From Hsuehochloa calcarea (taxonomy: Eukaryota > Streptophyta > Magnoliopsida > Poales > Poaceae): a DNA stretch of 64,000 nt. Both the position numbers and the translations under genes were made by a program. Location of the stretch: NCBI GenBank assembly GCA_036346395.1, contig CM070599.1, positions 35,765,232-35,829,231 of the forward strand, read 5' to 3'. Below the pieces are notes generated by a model. That model was given only the letters and a program-made list of their open reading frames with translations, made no database searches and was not told the origin of the DNA. This document shows, piece by piece, positions 23,041 to 36,281 of the stretch; positions within the stretch are counted from its first letter, which is position 1; each line of letters opens with the position of its first letter.

Positions 23041-24345
23041 AAACTTGGGGTGATATGATCGTTTTGCATATTTTTCTTGTTTAGATTCGGTGAACCATCG
23101 ATCCTTTTCAAGGCATATGAAAATATACATGGCTTTCCCTTTTAATTTGTTTATATATATGGTTTTGGAATACAAAGGCAGCTGCTTCTTAGGGTAGTTG
23201 TGTAAACCTTTATGGTGATGAATCAAGCTAAGCTACTAGAATGCTCTCTTATAAGTTTATAACTAAGGAAACTAGTAATTTTTTACATCAGAGAGAAGGT
23301 AGAAAAGATTGGTTATCCAATAAACTAACTTATATACATATGCGGGCTCCTTAGAGCTCAATAGCTAATCCAGCTGGACTGTCTACTATAAATACCAATT
23401 AATCATAACTGCTGCAAATAAGTTGATCTTTCTTGGAATACTAGCATGGAAGCATACTAGTCTGAACTCTGAAACTGGATACATTCTTGCAGTACATGAA
23501 GCAGCTGACAACCATGAATGTTGCTTTATCTAATTGTCTCCATTCTCCAATGCTCTCCACCATAACATGCATGTTGCAATGATTTGTTCAGGTGCTGGCT
23601 CCTCTGCCAATTGGCTTCGCGGTGTTCATGGTTCACTTGGCCACTATCCCGATCACCGGCACCGGCATCAACCCGGCCAGGAGCTTGGGAGCCGCTGTGA
23701 TCTACAACAATGAGAAGGCCTGGGATGACCATGTACGTACTGCCTGTTTCTCAGACAATGGCTCGCAACATGATTGGTCACAATCATTTACAGACTAAAG
23801 CTTAAAGAACTAAACATAACTTTTGTGGTGTTTCTCAGCCATCTCATAAGCTCAGAAGTAGCTGGCAGAACACATAGACTATTATAACGAAACGCGCGCT
23901 CAGGATAAGGCTCGCTTAATTAAACTCGGCCGATGTCACCCCCAACTGATTAATTATGAAGTTTTTTTTAAGTCACTCCTTTAGCTTATGTATGACATTT
24001 GCAGCTACTTAAAAACAATTTACAACAATACACGTAGCCTAATCACTTCCCACCTACCATCCGGTCTACTTGAAAAACTCTAGTGTGTGTAACTAGTGCA
24101 TGCTAGCTTGTTCCACATAGACCAATAGCTTCTAGCCAGAACAATCAGGAGAAAATTTAAAATTACTTGAGATCAGTTGAGAATTTGAGATATCTTACGT
24201 CACTTGTGTGGTCATGAAATTGCAGTGGATCTTCTGGGTTGGGCCACTCATCGGCGCTGCCATCGCCGCCGCCTACCACCAGTACGTCCTGAGGGCCAGC
24301 ACCGCGAAGCTCGGCTCGTCTTCCTCCTTCCGCAGCAGGGGCTAG

Positions 24346-25900
24346 ACCGCCTCTCGCTGCGCTGGACGGTCGGAGGCATTGAAGTGTAGATATATCAGAG
24401 GGCCTTACCTCCAGTGTAGTGCTGTTCGGCTGCCTAAATGGCCCGTTTCTGCGTCAGCTGCTCCTCTGGTTCTGGAGGAAACAGCTAGTCATGCATTCAT
24501 ACGATCTGCATGCCTATGTAATTTCTGAGTTTGCCGCATTTGCCTGTTGTTTCTTCCAAGTGTGCTTTTATTACTGTTTACTTATCCCGTTATCCGTGTA
24601 TGTAAGTGCGATGTATGCATATGGACAACTGGGGGAAAAGTACTGTGTACGCACGCTTTATAAAAGTAGTTGCATGTTCTCTCCTCATATCTCCATGCAT
24701 GCTCGAGCATTTCTGATCCGATCTCTTGTTACTACGTACATTGATCATTTGTTCAATATTGCACAAGAAGCAACATATAGTGCGTGTATGCATCTAATGA
24801 AAGCAACGATCGATCATAAAAATCGACGAAAGAGATGCTAGTAAGCGGTTTCTGTTGGCGCTGAGCCAAAAACCAACCAAGTTCGGAATGAGTCCCTAGC
24901 CTAGCTAGCGGAGAGCCGGGGGAGGTTAGGTCGATCGAGCCGGGCTTAGGCTGGGTGGCCGAAATGAAACTAGGTCCAATGTTGGCCTGGATCGATTTTG
25001 CACAGGCCGGTTCATCCAACCAGAGGAACGCTAAAGTACAATTCCTATGTTTTAGAAAACAAAAATTGCTACGGAGGCGCCGCCAGGAACCTAGTAAAAC
25101 CATACGGGCAAATTGGTTCAAAATTCTCAAAGATAGATTGTGCTGGCCTTCATGGTTCGAAATTTATGAAAATAGCGAGGATGTTTAGCACGACGAGTGC
25201 AACCTCCATGTCCGAAGCAGTACATATGGTGACTCCGGTTCTTCACTTGGCCGATGATTTACTCACCAATGATCTACCAGCCCATTTCTTGACTAATGAT
25301 CTGAGTTCGACTCTTGTTGGGAAGAAATAAGATCAACACGTTTTGACAATATTTCTATGAGTTCATCGGCAAATTAATCCCGGAATTTGGGCAAGAAAAT
25401 CAGCCTGATTATGTCAGTCTAATTCACACTGATTACATCTTCCTCGCTGTGCTACTCTTTTCTTTGACGTCGTCTAGATAGAGCAACAACGATTTGGTCA
25501 GCTACCGTGAACATCAGACTCTTCCATCGAAATTAGCCCACCACCTCAAGCTGAACCGTCAGTGACTTCATGATTGGTTGAGATTCGAGGTGGAAGCGGA
25601 AACGAGATTGGGCAGTGGGTGAGCAATAGTCAGTTGAGAGGAACCGTGATCCGCACCCTGAATCGAGGAGGTGGTGCGGATTGTGTTGGCAGCGTGAGGT
25701 GATGTTTAATCCTTCACAAAAATTCTTGTTCATATCTACTGTCTACCATGATAGTTTTGCCACAGGAAAACGACAACGGTCAGGACCCAAATTTTTAATC
25801 CGGAACCCTCTGTGTATATTTATACTAGTTCTTATATTAGTAGCTAGTGCACACAATTACAATGTTGAATATCAACATATATCTTGCAAACGTCAAACTA
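24346..25900. other. 3' UTR and flank of the PIP2 gene
   Basis: T-rich sequence after the aquaporin stop is consistent with a 3' UTR for the first few hundred bases. Short ORFs here (for example 24419-24841) carry no domain. I see no second gene before the LTR-derived region near 25.9 kb. Confidence 0.4.
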
Positions 25901-25919
25901 TTGTATAATATTGAATAAA

Positions 25920-28900
25920 GAGTGATGACCTTATGGTCGAAACTTACAATTACCGACTTTTCAAGCTAAACAACTTGAACAAACTGCAGTGGAAGGAAAC
26001 AACTCGTGGTAGACATCCGACATACCCACAGGTAATCGAGTTGAGAACACGTCCTAGTTCGCATAGTCTTCGAAGTACTTCTCCTCGTAGAACTCTATGT
26101 TCCTTGGGTCTTCCTTGATGATCGATCAACAATGTCAGTAAAGCCATGAGTACATAAAGTACTCAGCAAGTCATAAAAAATGTATGCAAATAGTATTCAT
26201 TCAAGGGTTTGAGCAAGTGTAGTTTTATGGCTATTTTTGCATAAAGAAGTATTGACAGTAAATACAATAAATTGATTAAAAAACATCATTGAAAAGGATA
26301 ATAAATACACAGACAATTGCTTTGAAACAACCAAAAAATCTTACCCCTCGTGTGAAATCACCAGATATTATTTATAACCGGGGACACGGCTATTTGAATA
26401 GTTTTTAACACTCTACAGATGTTGTACAGCTTGACCCACAAGAGATAATCATCTTATAATGTCGGCCATGACACTCTTCCGTAGGCATGCGACTAAGTGA
26501 ATATTAGAAAACTTTTACAATACTTTATCCTAACATTAGCCCACCCGATGAGCTTAACCCCAAGTCATGGACGTCATTTACCATCAACATAGAGCTCACC
26601 GTTGTGGGGAATAATCTGCCCGGATATGGACGTCAATTACCATCGCCCGACGCAAGCCCCGACAAACATGGATGTTCATTTACAATCGTCTGCACTTCCC
26701 AACATATGAAAGTATACTTACCATATTCTACACATCCTAAGATATGGAAATACATTTACCATATTATGCACATCCCAAGATATGGAAGTTCGTTTACCAT
26801 AATTAAGAGATCCCCTATCAACTACAGCCTGCGGGCTTAATATTTGTACTCAGTAAATTATTCAACCAAGTCCTTTCCATTTAGGATATGTGGTTGTACA
26901 GTATGATCCAGATCAATGGCACGCAAAGTTAAGTCCTTAGTGACTACTCAAGCGAGGCAATCACATCCCAAATCCATCCCTTTTACTGCACGATTAATCA
27001 CCTGAGTATGAAACTATTTTTGTTCAACCCGACCAGATGGCAACCCCTGCCATGACACAACAACTTTTAATAACAGTGGACACACCATAATTCCATATAT
27101 CATTAAGTCAATTTATCAAAAATTGGAACAAGTGATCAAGACCAACGTGACTAAGCAAGACTAAGCATCTTTACGATACCCATGTTGGTATTACAATAAT
27201 GTCCAACTAATATCAACCCATCCTATGGTGTTCAAGGATATATGTCAATCACAATTATTTTTGAAAATAATTATTATAAAATTAGCAATGTATGTTGATA
27301 CAAAACAATATACTTTTGTAAAAATAGGCACAACATGATCAAAGGTCTACGACTTGCCTTCGTTGAAAGTTTGAGTTGCTACGGTAGACAGGTCCAGAAA
27401 TTCTTCAGAAATACTGGAATCTATACGCGCAAAAAGAGCCAAATAAATATAATAAATCCAAATATAATCTAAAAATAATAAATTTAATACGATTAGAGAG
27501 ATTAATAATTTTGATGAATTTAGGAACCCGAATCGATGGAATCGGAGTTCGTATGAGGGAGAACAAACGTCTCGAAGATTGAAGTCACATGAAATGATAG
27601 AAAAAGAAAAAAGGGATACACTGGAATATGATTTTTCAGGAATTAGGATTAAAAGTGTGGCTAACTTGAGGGACCTACATGGAAGAGAGAGAGATAGAAA
27701 GGGAGAGGAGCTATTGTGAATGACAAGTGGGCCCCATTTGTAAGTGGAACAACAGAAAGAAAGAAAGAAGAAGACAGAGCAGAAACTGGAGCTCTAGGTG
27801 GCAGTTTGCTGGTGGCGGCGGTGCCGGTGAGGGGAGCGGCGGTGGCCGGAGTCAAGGGCAAAATGGAACTTCGGCCTCGAGAGGAAGCTGGAGGGGGTGG
27901 TGGCACGGCGAGAGGTGGTCGACAGCGGCGACAGCGGTGATAACGGCGCATGGACGGCGACGATGCTCCGGTGGCGGTGTCCGGCAAGGGGAGGGGAGCA
28001 CCATGTAGATAATGACGATGCGATGTCGGTGGTAGGGTTGAAGGTGGCGGGGAGTGGTCTACGGTGCTGGGAACAACGGTGGAAGAGCTTCGACTGACGG
28101 CAGGGGAACTCCAAAATCCGACGAGGAGGATAAGAGAGGGAGGAGACTCGGGGGATGGGAGGAGGACCTCGAGGGCACACCGTGATGCATTAGGGGGTGA
28201 AGGGTGGCCGGAGAGGGAGATAGAGGGGCGGAGGTGGTGCGGCCGGCGTGGAAGAAGAAAAGGGGACGCGGTAATGAGCTCCAGTTGGGGAAAAGGAATG
28301 AGAGGAGGGAGAAGAGGTAGAGGAGTGGGAGATGCGCGACTTTATAGAGGGGAAGAGGAGACAACGCGGCATGGGAGGATGCGTGCGACGCGCCGAGCGC
28401 AGAGCAGGCTGAGGCTAGCGTGCGGATTGGGGCACAGAGGTGCAGGGCATGGGTAGCTTCGGGAATCCAAGGCACGGGCGCGTGCGGGATTAGTGGCGGG
28501 TGGCGCGGAGCATGGGAGGCATGGGATTGGCGGCGCGACCGCGGGTGGTAAACGCGTGTGGGCGACGCGACGCAAAGTGAGGGCATGCACTGGCGCGGGT
28601 GCGTCGACGGGGGCGATGCGGCCAAGAAGCGACAGGCACGCGGTGCGGCAGGCAGTGTTGGGCCCTCCGGGAGTGTGGGCGCGGTCACGTGGGAGGCGCA
28701 GGAGCATGCTCGCACGGCACAGGCAAGCGGCCAGGAGCAGAGGCAGAGGGAAGGAAAAGAAAGGAAAAGGAAAAATGGAGGAAAGGAAAAAATAAAAAGG
28801 GAAAGGAAGGAAAGAAGAATTTCACCCAAAAAAATCAAATTTTCAAAAAATTGAATTTAGAACTTGGCAAAGTATTTGAATTTGAATTGAGGATCAAGGA

Positions 28901-29216
28901 TTGAAATATATTCAAAAACTCTAGAAAATTCCAGCACTTTTAAAATAATTAATTTGAACTAAATTTTATACCAAATAAAAGAAATTTTGAGTAAAACAGA
29001 AAAGAAAATAAATTAAACTGAACTCCAAGAAAGTAGCAAAAATACTTGGAGAAAATCCAATAAACCAATTTTGAATTTAATTTAATTTTGATTTAATCAT
29101 TTAAAATGTTTTCATTTTTTGATATTTCAATTTAAGCTTTAAGCAATTCAAGAAAATTTCAACTGATTCCTTTTATTTTAAAATTTTCAAGAAGACCCAG
29201 AAATTGGGATGTTACA
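25920..29216 (-). repeat. Minus-strand large LTR of a grass Ty3/gypsy element (approximate left end)
   Basis: Minus-strand start TGTAACATCCCAATTTCTGG at 29216, then about 400 bases A/T-rich (28800-29200), then a GC-rich leader (27780-28760). Next comes a section with ggacacggctatttgaatag (about 26381) and cttccgtaggcatgcgacta (about 26476). The same two phrases, diverged, occur in the same order at about 34946 and 35035, so the two regions are related LTRs. Long minus-strand ORFs (for example 28059-28838) are low-complexity and domain-free. The left limit and TSD were not found. Confidence 0.5.
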
Positions 29217-30914
29217 CAATCAACATGCCCCCTGCTGAATATCTTAGGTCAAAATTGGCAATATACTAAGTAGAAAAACTATATATAATTTTACAAATAA
29301 AATATGTCGAAATTGCATCTCAACTAAGATCGTAAAATTTATCTAAGTTGACTATAACTTTTACCAAGCAAATCAGTGCTATTAATCTCGTAGAAGCAAC
29401 TGCACTACATTAAGGATGACAAGAAAAAGGTAAAGGTAACTACATTAGTTGATAGCTTAGGCTCAAAATAAAATGTTACATGTTAGAGAAAACTAAATCC
29501 GCACTACTCAAACTTAAATATTACTCTTAGAAAAAATAAATTAATATAGTACTTTTTTAAACAGAGGGGAAAGGGAATATAGAACTTCCGACACATGTTC
29601 TCAGGGAAATAAATTAGCAAGCTAAATATGCACTACTGAAGCTAGAATCATTGCTCAAACCAAGAAACTGACACCACTAATGCAGGATATCACCGCTTGA
29701 TACATAGACTGATAGATATAGACATACATTTGTTTTATAGTAGGGAAAAAATAAATTAACATTGGTCAACCTCGACATCAACAAAAAAACTTTTAAGCTA
29801 GATAAAAAATAACCCAACCTTGCTGAACCCAAACATAAAAAAGATCTAAGCTAGACAAAGAAATGACCCAACCATGGTGAACGTGTAGAAAAACCCATAC
29901 ACAACATAACAAGATATCATTCATACTGAAAATTTAAAAATAATAGTTGAAGTAAATAGAGGTGGTTGACAAGTCAACACCGTAATATTTATACAAAATC
30001 TCTGCAACTTTTGAGCTGCAAACATTATTCACGTCTTTTGGATTGGTCTTGTTATTCACTTAATTAATCAATCACTAATATATTTATATAGGACAATCAA
30101 ATAAGTTTAGAGACTTGTGCACCCTAAAATAACCTAATGAGATTAGTTTCATACTGAAAAATAAAATATTGCGGTCCAAAGCAATAGAAATTGCAGAAAG
30201 TTCAGCATTGTAATTTATAAACAATTTGCCTGTAATTTTTGAACTACCTAGTAAAATATCAAAATACAACATATTCACTACCCATAGTTAGCAATAATTC
30301 ATATATAGGTCTGAAAAATATGATTAAGCAATTTTGGCTGACAAAGAAAAAGGTCTTCTAAAAATACATTAGGTTAAAAGTTACCTACAATTCTGTTCGA
30401 TCTAAAATAATGACAACCCCAAGATTAGGCTAGTTTGATAGCTAATTAATACTACTCAATCAGCTGAACCCTTGCCTCATACGTATATTAACATATTCAA
30501 CTCAAAAGCATCTATAGACTAGAGTGCATTTTGAAACTATATATTGACCATGTTATAAGTAAGGTAGCAAGCAAGCAATTTGCATGGATCATCCTAATAA
30601 GAAACTAAGATAAGGTAAACAAATATTTCAAATGGTGACAATCATGGGTGTAACCAATCCTTAATTGAATCTTGGTAATAAAATTATGAAGATGCCATTT
30701 ACTAGCTAAATATGTCTCAAATTCCTATAAGTCATTACATGTTTCTTAGTTTTGAGACACCACGGTTGATACTACACACTCTCCCTTGGATATACATGGA
30801 CAATTAACACTTACGACAGAAGTTCTCTTCTCACATCATAGAGGCAAAAAAAAAGAGAAAAACATTGTTACCTCGAGCTGACTAGTATAAAATTTTAGCT
30901 TCATATATATATAT
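29217..30914. other. A/T-rich intergenic DNA
   Basis: No coding potential, tandem array or recognisable element on either strand. Confidence 0.4.
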
Positions 30915-31288
30915 ATAGTAAAATGGTACGAAAGTCCTAGGAGTACGTACTCCCACTTCTCATATACCACTTGAATCATATGATGATACCTCTTTATCTA
31001 TTTGAGCATATTCCAATAATGATTATAAGATACTACAAAGTGAGTTCTATGAAAAATTTCATGAAAGTCAACTTTTTATAACAAAATTTATGCATATACT
31101 TCTTTTATATATGAAAAAGGGTATATAACAAAAATAAAGGACTCCAATGGAATTTTTTCAATTAAGTCACATTGGAGTATCTTATAATTGATATTTAAGT
31201 ATACTGAAAGTGGTAAAGAAGTATAATACGTGCGTTTAAGTGGTATATTAGAAGTAGGAGTAGATACTCCCAGGTGTACGAAACATGT
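30915..31288. mobile_element. Fold-back MITE
   Basis: The left arm, with cttctcatataccacttgaa (about 30956-30975), pairs with the complement of the right arm, ttaagtggtatattagaag (about 31226-31245). The outer parts ggagtacgtactccc and gggagtatctactcct also pair. The element is about 370 bases long and codes for nothing. A TRIM is inserted immediately beside its right end. Confidence 0.55.
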
Positions 31289-31293
31289 GTGTG

Positions 31294-31977
31294 TGTAATA
31301 CCCCGGCCTGCTCGTAGTGTGACCCATGAGGAGTTGTGTGGTGGGATTAGTCTCACATTGCTTGTCTCAAGTGAGTTGTAGAAGTATATAATGCCTGTTG
31401 GAACCAAACGTAGCACCTCCGGGTTAACCCTTTTACATGAAGCGTGGACGAAAAGTGTAAGTGAGGTGCTATGTCTGGACGGGTTCGCCCACGGTGAAAT
31501 GGGCATTGAGCCGATTTTGGGTCGGTGTTCTGAGATGGTATCGAGCATCAACCTTGTTGCAGTGCGTGCGGGGATGGGGGCGGGCATATGGCGCATGGCA
31601 CATGTGGGCCGGAGTGGACACATGGCATGGCATATGTTCCGGCACTGGACGCACGGACGTGTACCGATGGGTGGTTCTGGGCATTTGTCGCTTATGTGGT
31701 ATGCTGCCGAGGGCGTCAGCCTTTAAGGGGGTGAATGTAATACCCCAGCCTGCTCGTAGTGTGGCCCACGGGGAGTTGTGTGGTGGGATTAGTCCTACAT
31801 TGCTTGTCTCAAGTGAGTTGTAGTAGTATATAATGCCTGTTGGATCCAAACGTAGCACCTCCGGGTTAACCCTTTTACATGAAGCGATGACGAAAAGTGT
31901 AAGTGAGGTGCTATGTGTGGGCGGGTCCGCCCCACGGTGGGCTGGGCATTGAGCCGATTTTGGGTTAGGGTGTTACA
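31294..31977 (+). mobile_element. TRIM: complete miniature LTR retrotransposon
   Basis: Two near-identical direct repeats of about 240 bases (31294 to about 31533, and 31736-31977). Both begin TGTAATACCCC, and the second ends TGTTACA. Between them are about 200 bases with a primer-binding-like tggtatcgagc (about 31536; the iMet form minus one base) and a purine run ttaagggggtgaa (about 31723-31735). It is flanked by a perfect 5-base duplication, GTGTG (31289-31293 and 31978-31982). It codes for nothing and must rely on proteins of other elements. Confidence 0.85.
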
Positions 31978-31982
31978 GTGTG

Positions 31983-32000
31983 TGTGTGTGTGTGTGTGTT
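31983..32000. repeat. (TG)n microsatellite
   Basis: A run of TG dinucleotides that begins within the right TSD of the TRIM. Confidence 0.8.
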
Positions 32001-32016
32001 TTGTCAGGGACCCGGC

Positions 32017-34291
32017 TGTAATACCTCATTTATCCAGCTAGGTTGTATCGTTTCAATTATCTGGGAATTTTATTCGAAAACGAGATTTAAAACTTTCCGG
32101 AATCGAATCGGTAAAAAGAAAGAAGTCGGAGGGAGTAAAAGAAACAACTTTAGGCGGATTTTTCCAATCAGCGGGGGGGCTAAACGCTATTGTACGTCAA
32201 CCTGGGCCGCAGGCCGCGACCCAGAGGCCCAAGAGGCGGCGGCCCATGTAGGGCCGGCCAAAAGGGGGCGCCACTCCCCTAAACCCTAGCCGCCACCTTG
32301 CCTCCTCCTCCCCTTGGCCGCCTCCTCCCTCCCCAAGCCGGCCTCCTTGCTGCTCCTTGGCACCTCCTCGCTGTGGTGGTGCCATCTCCGTGATCCCGGC
32401 GCTCCTCCTCAAGGTCCCCTCCAACATCGCCGTTCCCCGCCGCCGTCGACGCCCGTTCGTCGTCTCCCGGTGGCCGGCCCTAAGAGAAGGAAGGGAGGGG
32501 AAGGGAGGAAGGCCGTGTGCAGCGGATCATAGTCGTTCTATGGGTCTTCAAGGGTAACGAAGGTTCCGATTCGCTGTTTGTATTAGTTTTGTTGCTCTTT
32601 TGTTCGTTTGATTTGGTTTAGTCTGCGAATCCAGATCTGTCCAGTTTAGAGCAGTAGGTTGCACGGCAGATTGAAGGCCTTTAGAGGCCGAATCTCAGGT
32701 CGATGTCTTCTGGAGATATGATCCTGGTCTTATTAGCTTTCTTTTGGCACCTGGATCACGAATTTTCACCCAGTAGACTAAAAGTTATGACTGTTTTACT
32801 ACGTGCTGGTCTGTCTGTCAGAAATGTTGGATATAGTCGGTTGCACCTAGGTTTTGATCTAGTTAGAGTCAGAATCAGGTCGGCCACCCAACTAGGTTTA
32901 TGAAGATAATTTCACCATCTTTCTAGGCTGATAAAGATCACTTTATTTGGATCAGTGGTTTAAAAGTTAGAGCCTTTTCTTTAGGGCTGTTCTGAATTCT
33001 GGACAGACTGCAGTTATAGTTTTTCATTGGATGGTTAGACCTCTGTTTTGGCCGAATTAGAGTTTACCATCAACTAGAGTTTCGTAGCCTGTTACGTTAA
33101 GAAAATCTGGGCACTGGTTTCGTGTCGTTTCGAGTTCCAGATAATTAAATATGCTTTTTCTCGTACCGCTGCTCATAAGGGCTGAAATCTGGCAGAATAG
33201 TTTATTTTCAATTTGGGTCTATGCGGTATATTGAATAGTCAGGGGTTATTGTAGAACATCGGTAGCAGTGTTATATCGTTGTTCTTATTTTGGGAACATG
33301 CTTGTGTAGGCGGTGAGACATCCGTGTGGGAACACCTCCGTTGCACGCTAACGAGTCACTACGCAAAAGGCAAATCTTGTATGCATAATGATATGTTGTT
33401 TACATGAATGTTTTGTGCCTTGTTCATGATGTTGATATACTGCAAGTACCTTGTATACTATGTTTGATGCAAAAATGTGATGTGTGAGTGAATGATTATA
33501 TTTGTTCGTACTTGTAGAAGAATGCCATGTGTTTCCTTTCAATTATGAGTACTATTCAATATTGTCATGGGATCACATCATGACATGCATAAATTACATT
33601 TGTAAGACCCATCAATTCCAAGTATGGGCACTTGAAAATCCCATCAATTCGAATGGGTACATGAGTCCACCATTCCAATGTGGGCCATGTTACGTGAGTC
33701 CACCATTCCAATGTGGGCCACGTTGGACGATCGTATGAAACGTTCTTCATACGATTACTTTAAGTGAACACCGACGGGTGTTTCACTCGCTATCTGCAGT
33801 ATATCTTTGCAATATGTCCAATTCCTTCAATGCATCATTCCACTTCATCCATTCATAAATTCGTTTCGAGTAAATGTTCAAATGATGATTGTGATATATT
33901 GCTCATGGAATGTTTGATTGTTACATCTGATTACTTCTTTGAGTCTTTGGCTCATTCTTGCTTTGTTGTTTTATTTAGGTAAATGACAAGGAAGAATGAT
34001 CTTGTGGAGGGTAGTTCATCACGATGCACTCACTACCATAAACCAAACATTTTGAGGACTTTTACTGTCGTTAATTATGACTTGTGTTGAATTGTAATAA
34101 GCCAGTATGGTCATAACTACCTTATCTCTCAGAATTGTTTATTTCTATTCCATTGATTAAACCTGATGATGAATTCTTGTTTCCGTATAATCTTTCTACT
34201 TGTTTAACCTGGTCATGTGATTTGATGTTATTCTTCTAAAGAGTAGTGGTTGTAGGTGACATCTTGACTTCCTTATAGTCAGGGTGTTACA
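32017..34291 (+). repeat. Solo LTR (gypsy family A) with perfect TSD
   Basis: Starts TGTAATACCT and ends GGTGTTACA. It is flanked by CCGGC on both sides (32012-32016 and 34292-34296) and is 2,275 bases long. It shares many phrases with the LTRs at 36282-38434 and 38950-41117, such as caactagagtttcgtagcct, tttttctcgtac and gaaacgttcttcatacg. It is a product of LTR-LTR recombination. Short ORFs inside (32314-32557) are not genes. Confidence 0.85.
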
Positions 34292-34370
34292 CCGGCCTTA
34301 ACACTCCCGAATTCTCTGTTTATTACTGGACTAGTACCATGACCAGTGGCTAGCTCACATCATAAAAAAA

Positions 34371-36281
34371 TATGGTAACACCCATAATACACAAAACTTT
34401 ATTAATAAATAGCAAAGTTTATTACCATAAAGACTTACACACTAACAACAAACAAACACAGCGGAAGACGAAGAAGGTGTAGTAGAGCCCAGCTAATCTG
34501 CCACAGGCAATCGCTGGGGTAGCGGCCTAGTCATCGAGATATTCAGCAGTTGCAAAGTCCTTCTTCTCTGAACAATATTTTATTAAGCAAGAGTAAGCAA
34601 AAACAATCGTGCTCCACAAGTTACACCCAATAACAAAATTGTAATGCATGCAGGGGTATATCAAAGGAAGACCTATAGGGTTGAATTTGCATAAAGCGAT
34701 GTTTTCTTTAAATACTTGTACTAAGTTCCAAAGCAATTACACTATATCAAAAATCAGTTTTAAAAGATAATTTTATAGTCTGATACCATTCATCCAAGAG
34801 TGGTGAAGAATACATTCCTATCACATGGCAACCCGCCCAATTTACCGATTGGACACGCAAGCCAAAACCATTTGATAAAGTCTTTTAAAAACAAAATCAA
34901 AGTCTAACTTTGAGTGGCTTTGCTTAGCATGTCCATGACAGTGGACACGGCTATTCGAATAGTTCTTAACACTATGCAGAGGTTGTACATCTTTACTCAC
35001 AAGAGACAATAACTCGTAATGTCTGTTTCACACACTTCCGAAGGTGTGCGACTAAGAGATTATCACAAGGCCTTTACAATACACCATCCCAACGTAGTTA
35101 TGCCGCTAAGCTTTCGCTTCCTTTGGACTCACCGCCGGAAGCCCCCTCTTGCGCTATGTGGGAATAATTAGTCACTCAGACACCCACTCAACTAGATGGC
35201 ACAACCACAGTGAAATATTACAAATTAGTTAGCTAAGTCCTTCTCACACAGGATATGTGGTAGTATGATAGGACTTAAGAAGATGCGGCTCAAAGATCGG
35301 TCCTTAACTTACTTGGACGACTTTCCATGAAACCCATGTACCTCGATCATAGAAATGACACGACCCGTGCATCAATGTGCACCATCCAAACATCCATTTC
35401 ACCCAAGTCCAAACCAAATTTCATTTTATAAATCATCTTCTAAAATTTCTATGGTAAAAGCAATAGCATAACATAAAGTTAAATCATAGTTGAACATTTG
35501 GCTAAGTTCCTCAAATTCAATATTTTTTGTCTAAGCACATTTCTTAACAAAATCATATCGTCAATAATATTGTATTAACTAGAGTTTTATCTAGGGCGAC
35601 AAGGTGGTAGGGTTTGATGTCCAACAATTGTCAAAATCATAAACAAATATCCAACAATCCAATGTCCAACAATCGTCTAGTTCTATAATCCAACATCCAT
35701 CAATCCAACACTAATCTATGTCTAAACTCCAACATCCATCAATAACCTATTTCTAGAATCCAACATCCATTGAATCAACAACAATCTATTCCTATAATCC
35801 AATGCACATCAATCCAATAATAATCTACTACTACAATCCACATTTATCGAGGATATACTTCTTTAATCCAACCCATATATATTTCTATAATCCAACACAG
35901 ATTCATTTCTATAGTCCAACCAAGATTTATTTCTATACTCCAACAAAGATATACTTCTATAATCCAATGATAACATATTCGATATCCAACAAATGTATTT
36001 CTATAATCCAACAATACTATATTTCTAATAATTTGATTGTGATAGAATCATATGATCTAACAATGATGTAATCCGATAATCCAACTCCAATAATTATAAA
36101 ATCCCACAATCCAATCTTCAACAATAATCTATCTCCATAATCTAATATCCATCAATCCAACAAATCTATTCCCAATCTTCAACAATAATCTATCTCCATA
36201 ATCCAATATCCATCAATCCAACAATTGTATTTCTATAATCCAATATCCAACATTCATTTCTATATCCAACAATAATCCAAT
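34371..36281 (-). repeat. LTR-derived region, probably minus strand, cut by the LTR at 36282
   Basis: Begins near ggtaacacccataatacaca. It contains the diverged phrases shared with 26.4-26.6 kb (ggacacggctattcgaatag; acttccgaaggtgtgcgact). Its right half is the degenerate ATCCAACA array listed separately. No ORFs. Boundaries are uncertain. Confidence 0.4.
35615..36281. repeat. Degenerate tandem array of an ATCCAACA-type unit
   Basis: The words tctataatccaac, tccaacatccatcaatcc and caacaataatctat recur more than 20 times at irregular spacings (about 20 to 45 bases) over about 650 bases. The array is A/T-rich, with C runs only in the CCAAC core. It ends exactly at the LTR that starts at 36282. 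Confidence 0.75.

Larger units (their letters stand above)
18467..24345 (+). pseudogene. PIP2: PIP2-type plasma-membrane aquaporin, exon 1 split by copia DNA
   Basis: Exon parts are 18467-18631, 22186-22638, 23592-23732 and 24226-24345; together they are in frame for 292 residues with no internal stop. Introns 22639-23591 and 23733-24225 have GT/AG ends. PIP channels carry water, and some H2O2 or CO2, across the plasma membrane as tetramers. Visible features: the di-acidic ER-export motif DIE at residues 4-6; NPA boxes at 112-114 and 233-235; selectivity-filter residues F92, H221, T230 and R236; loop-D gating His204; loop-B Ser126; a Ser cluster at 284-287. All match the spinach SoPIP2;1 numbering with a constant offset of 11. 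The coding sequence is interrupted after codon 55 (TLLFL) by 3,554 bases and resumes at the next codon (YITVAT) with nothing lost or duplicated. Read-through adds only 16 residues and a stop, so this allele should be null unless the insert is removed from the transcript. Confidence 0.93.

Noticed and set aside
28059..28838. 259-codon minus-strand ORF
   Set aside because: Same situation: a GC-driven ORF inside a gypsy LTR, with no conserved motif.
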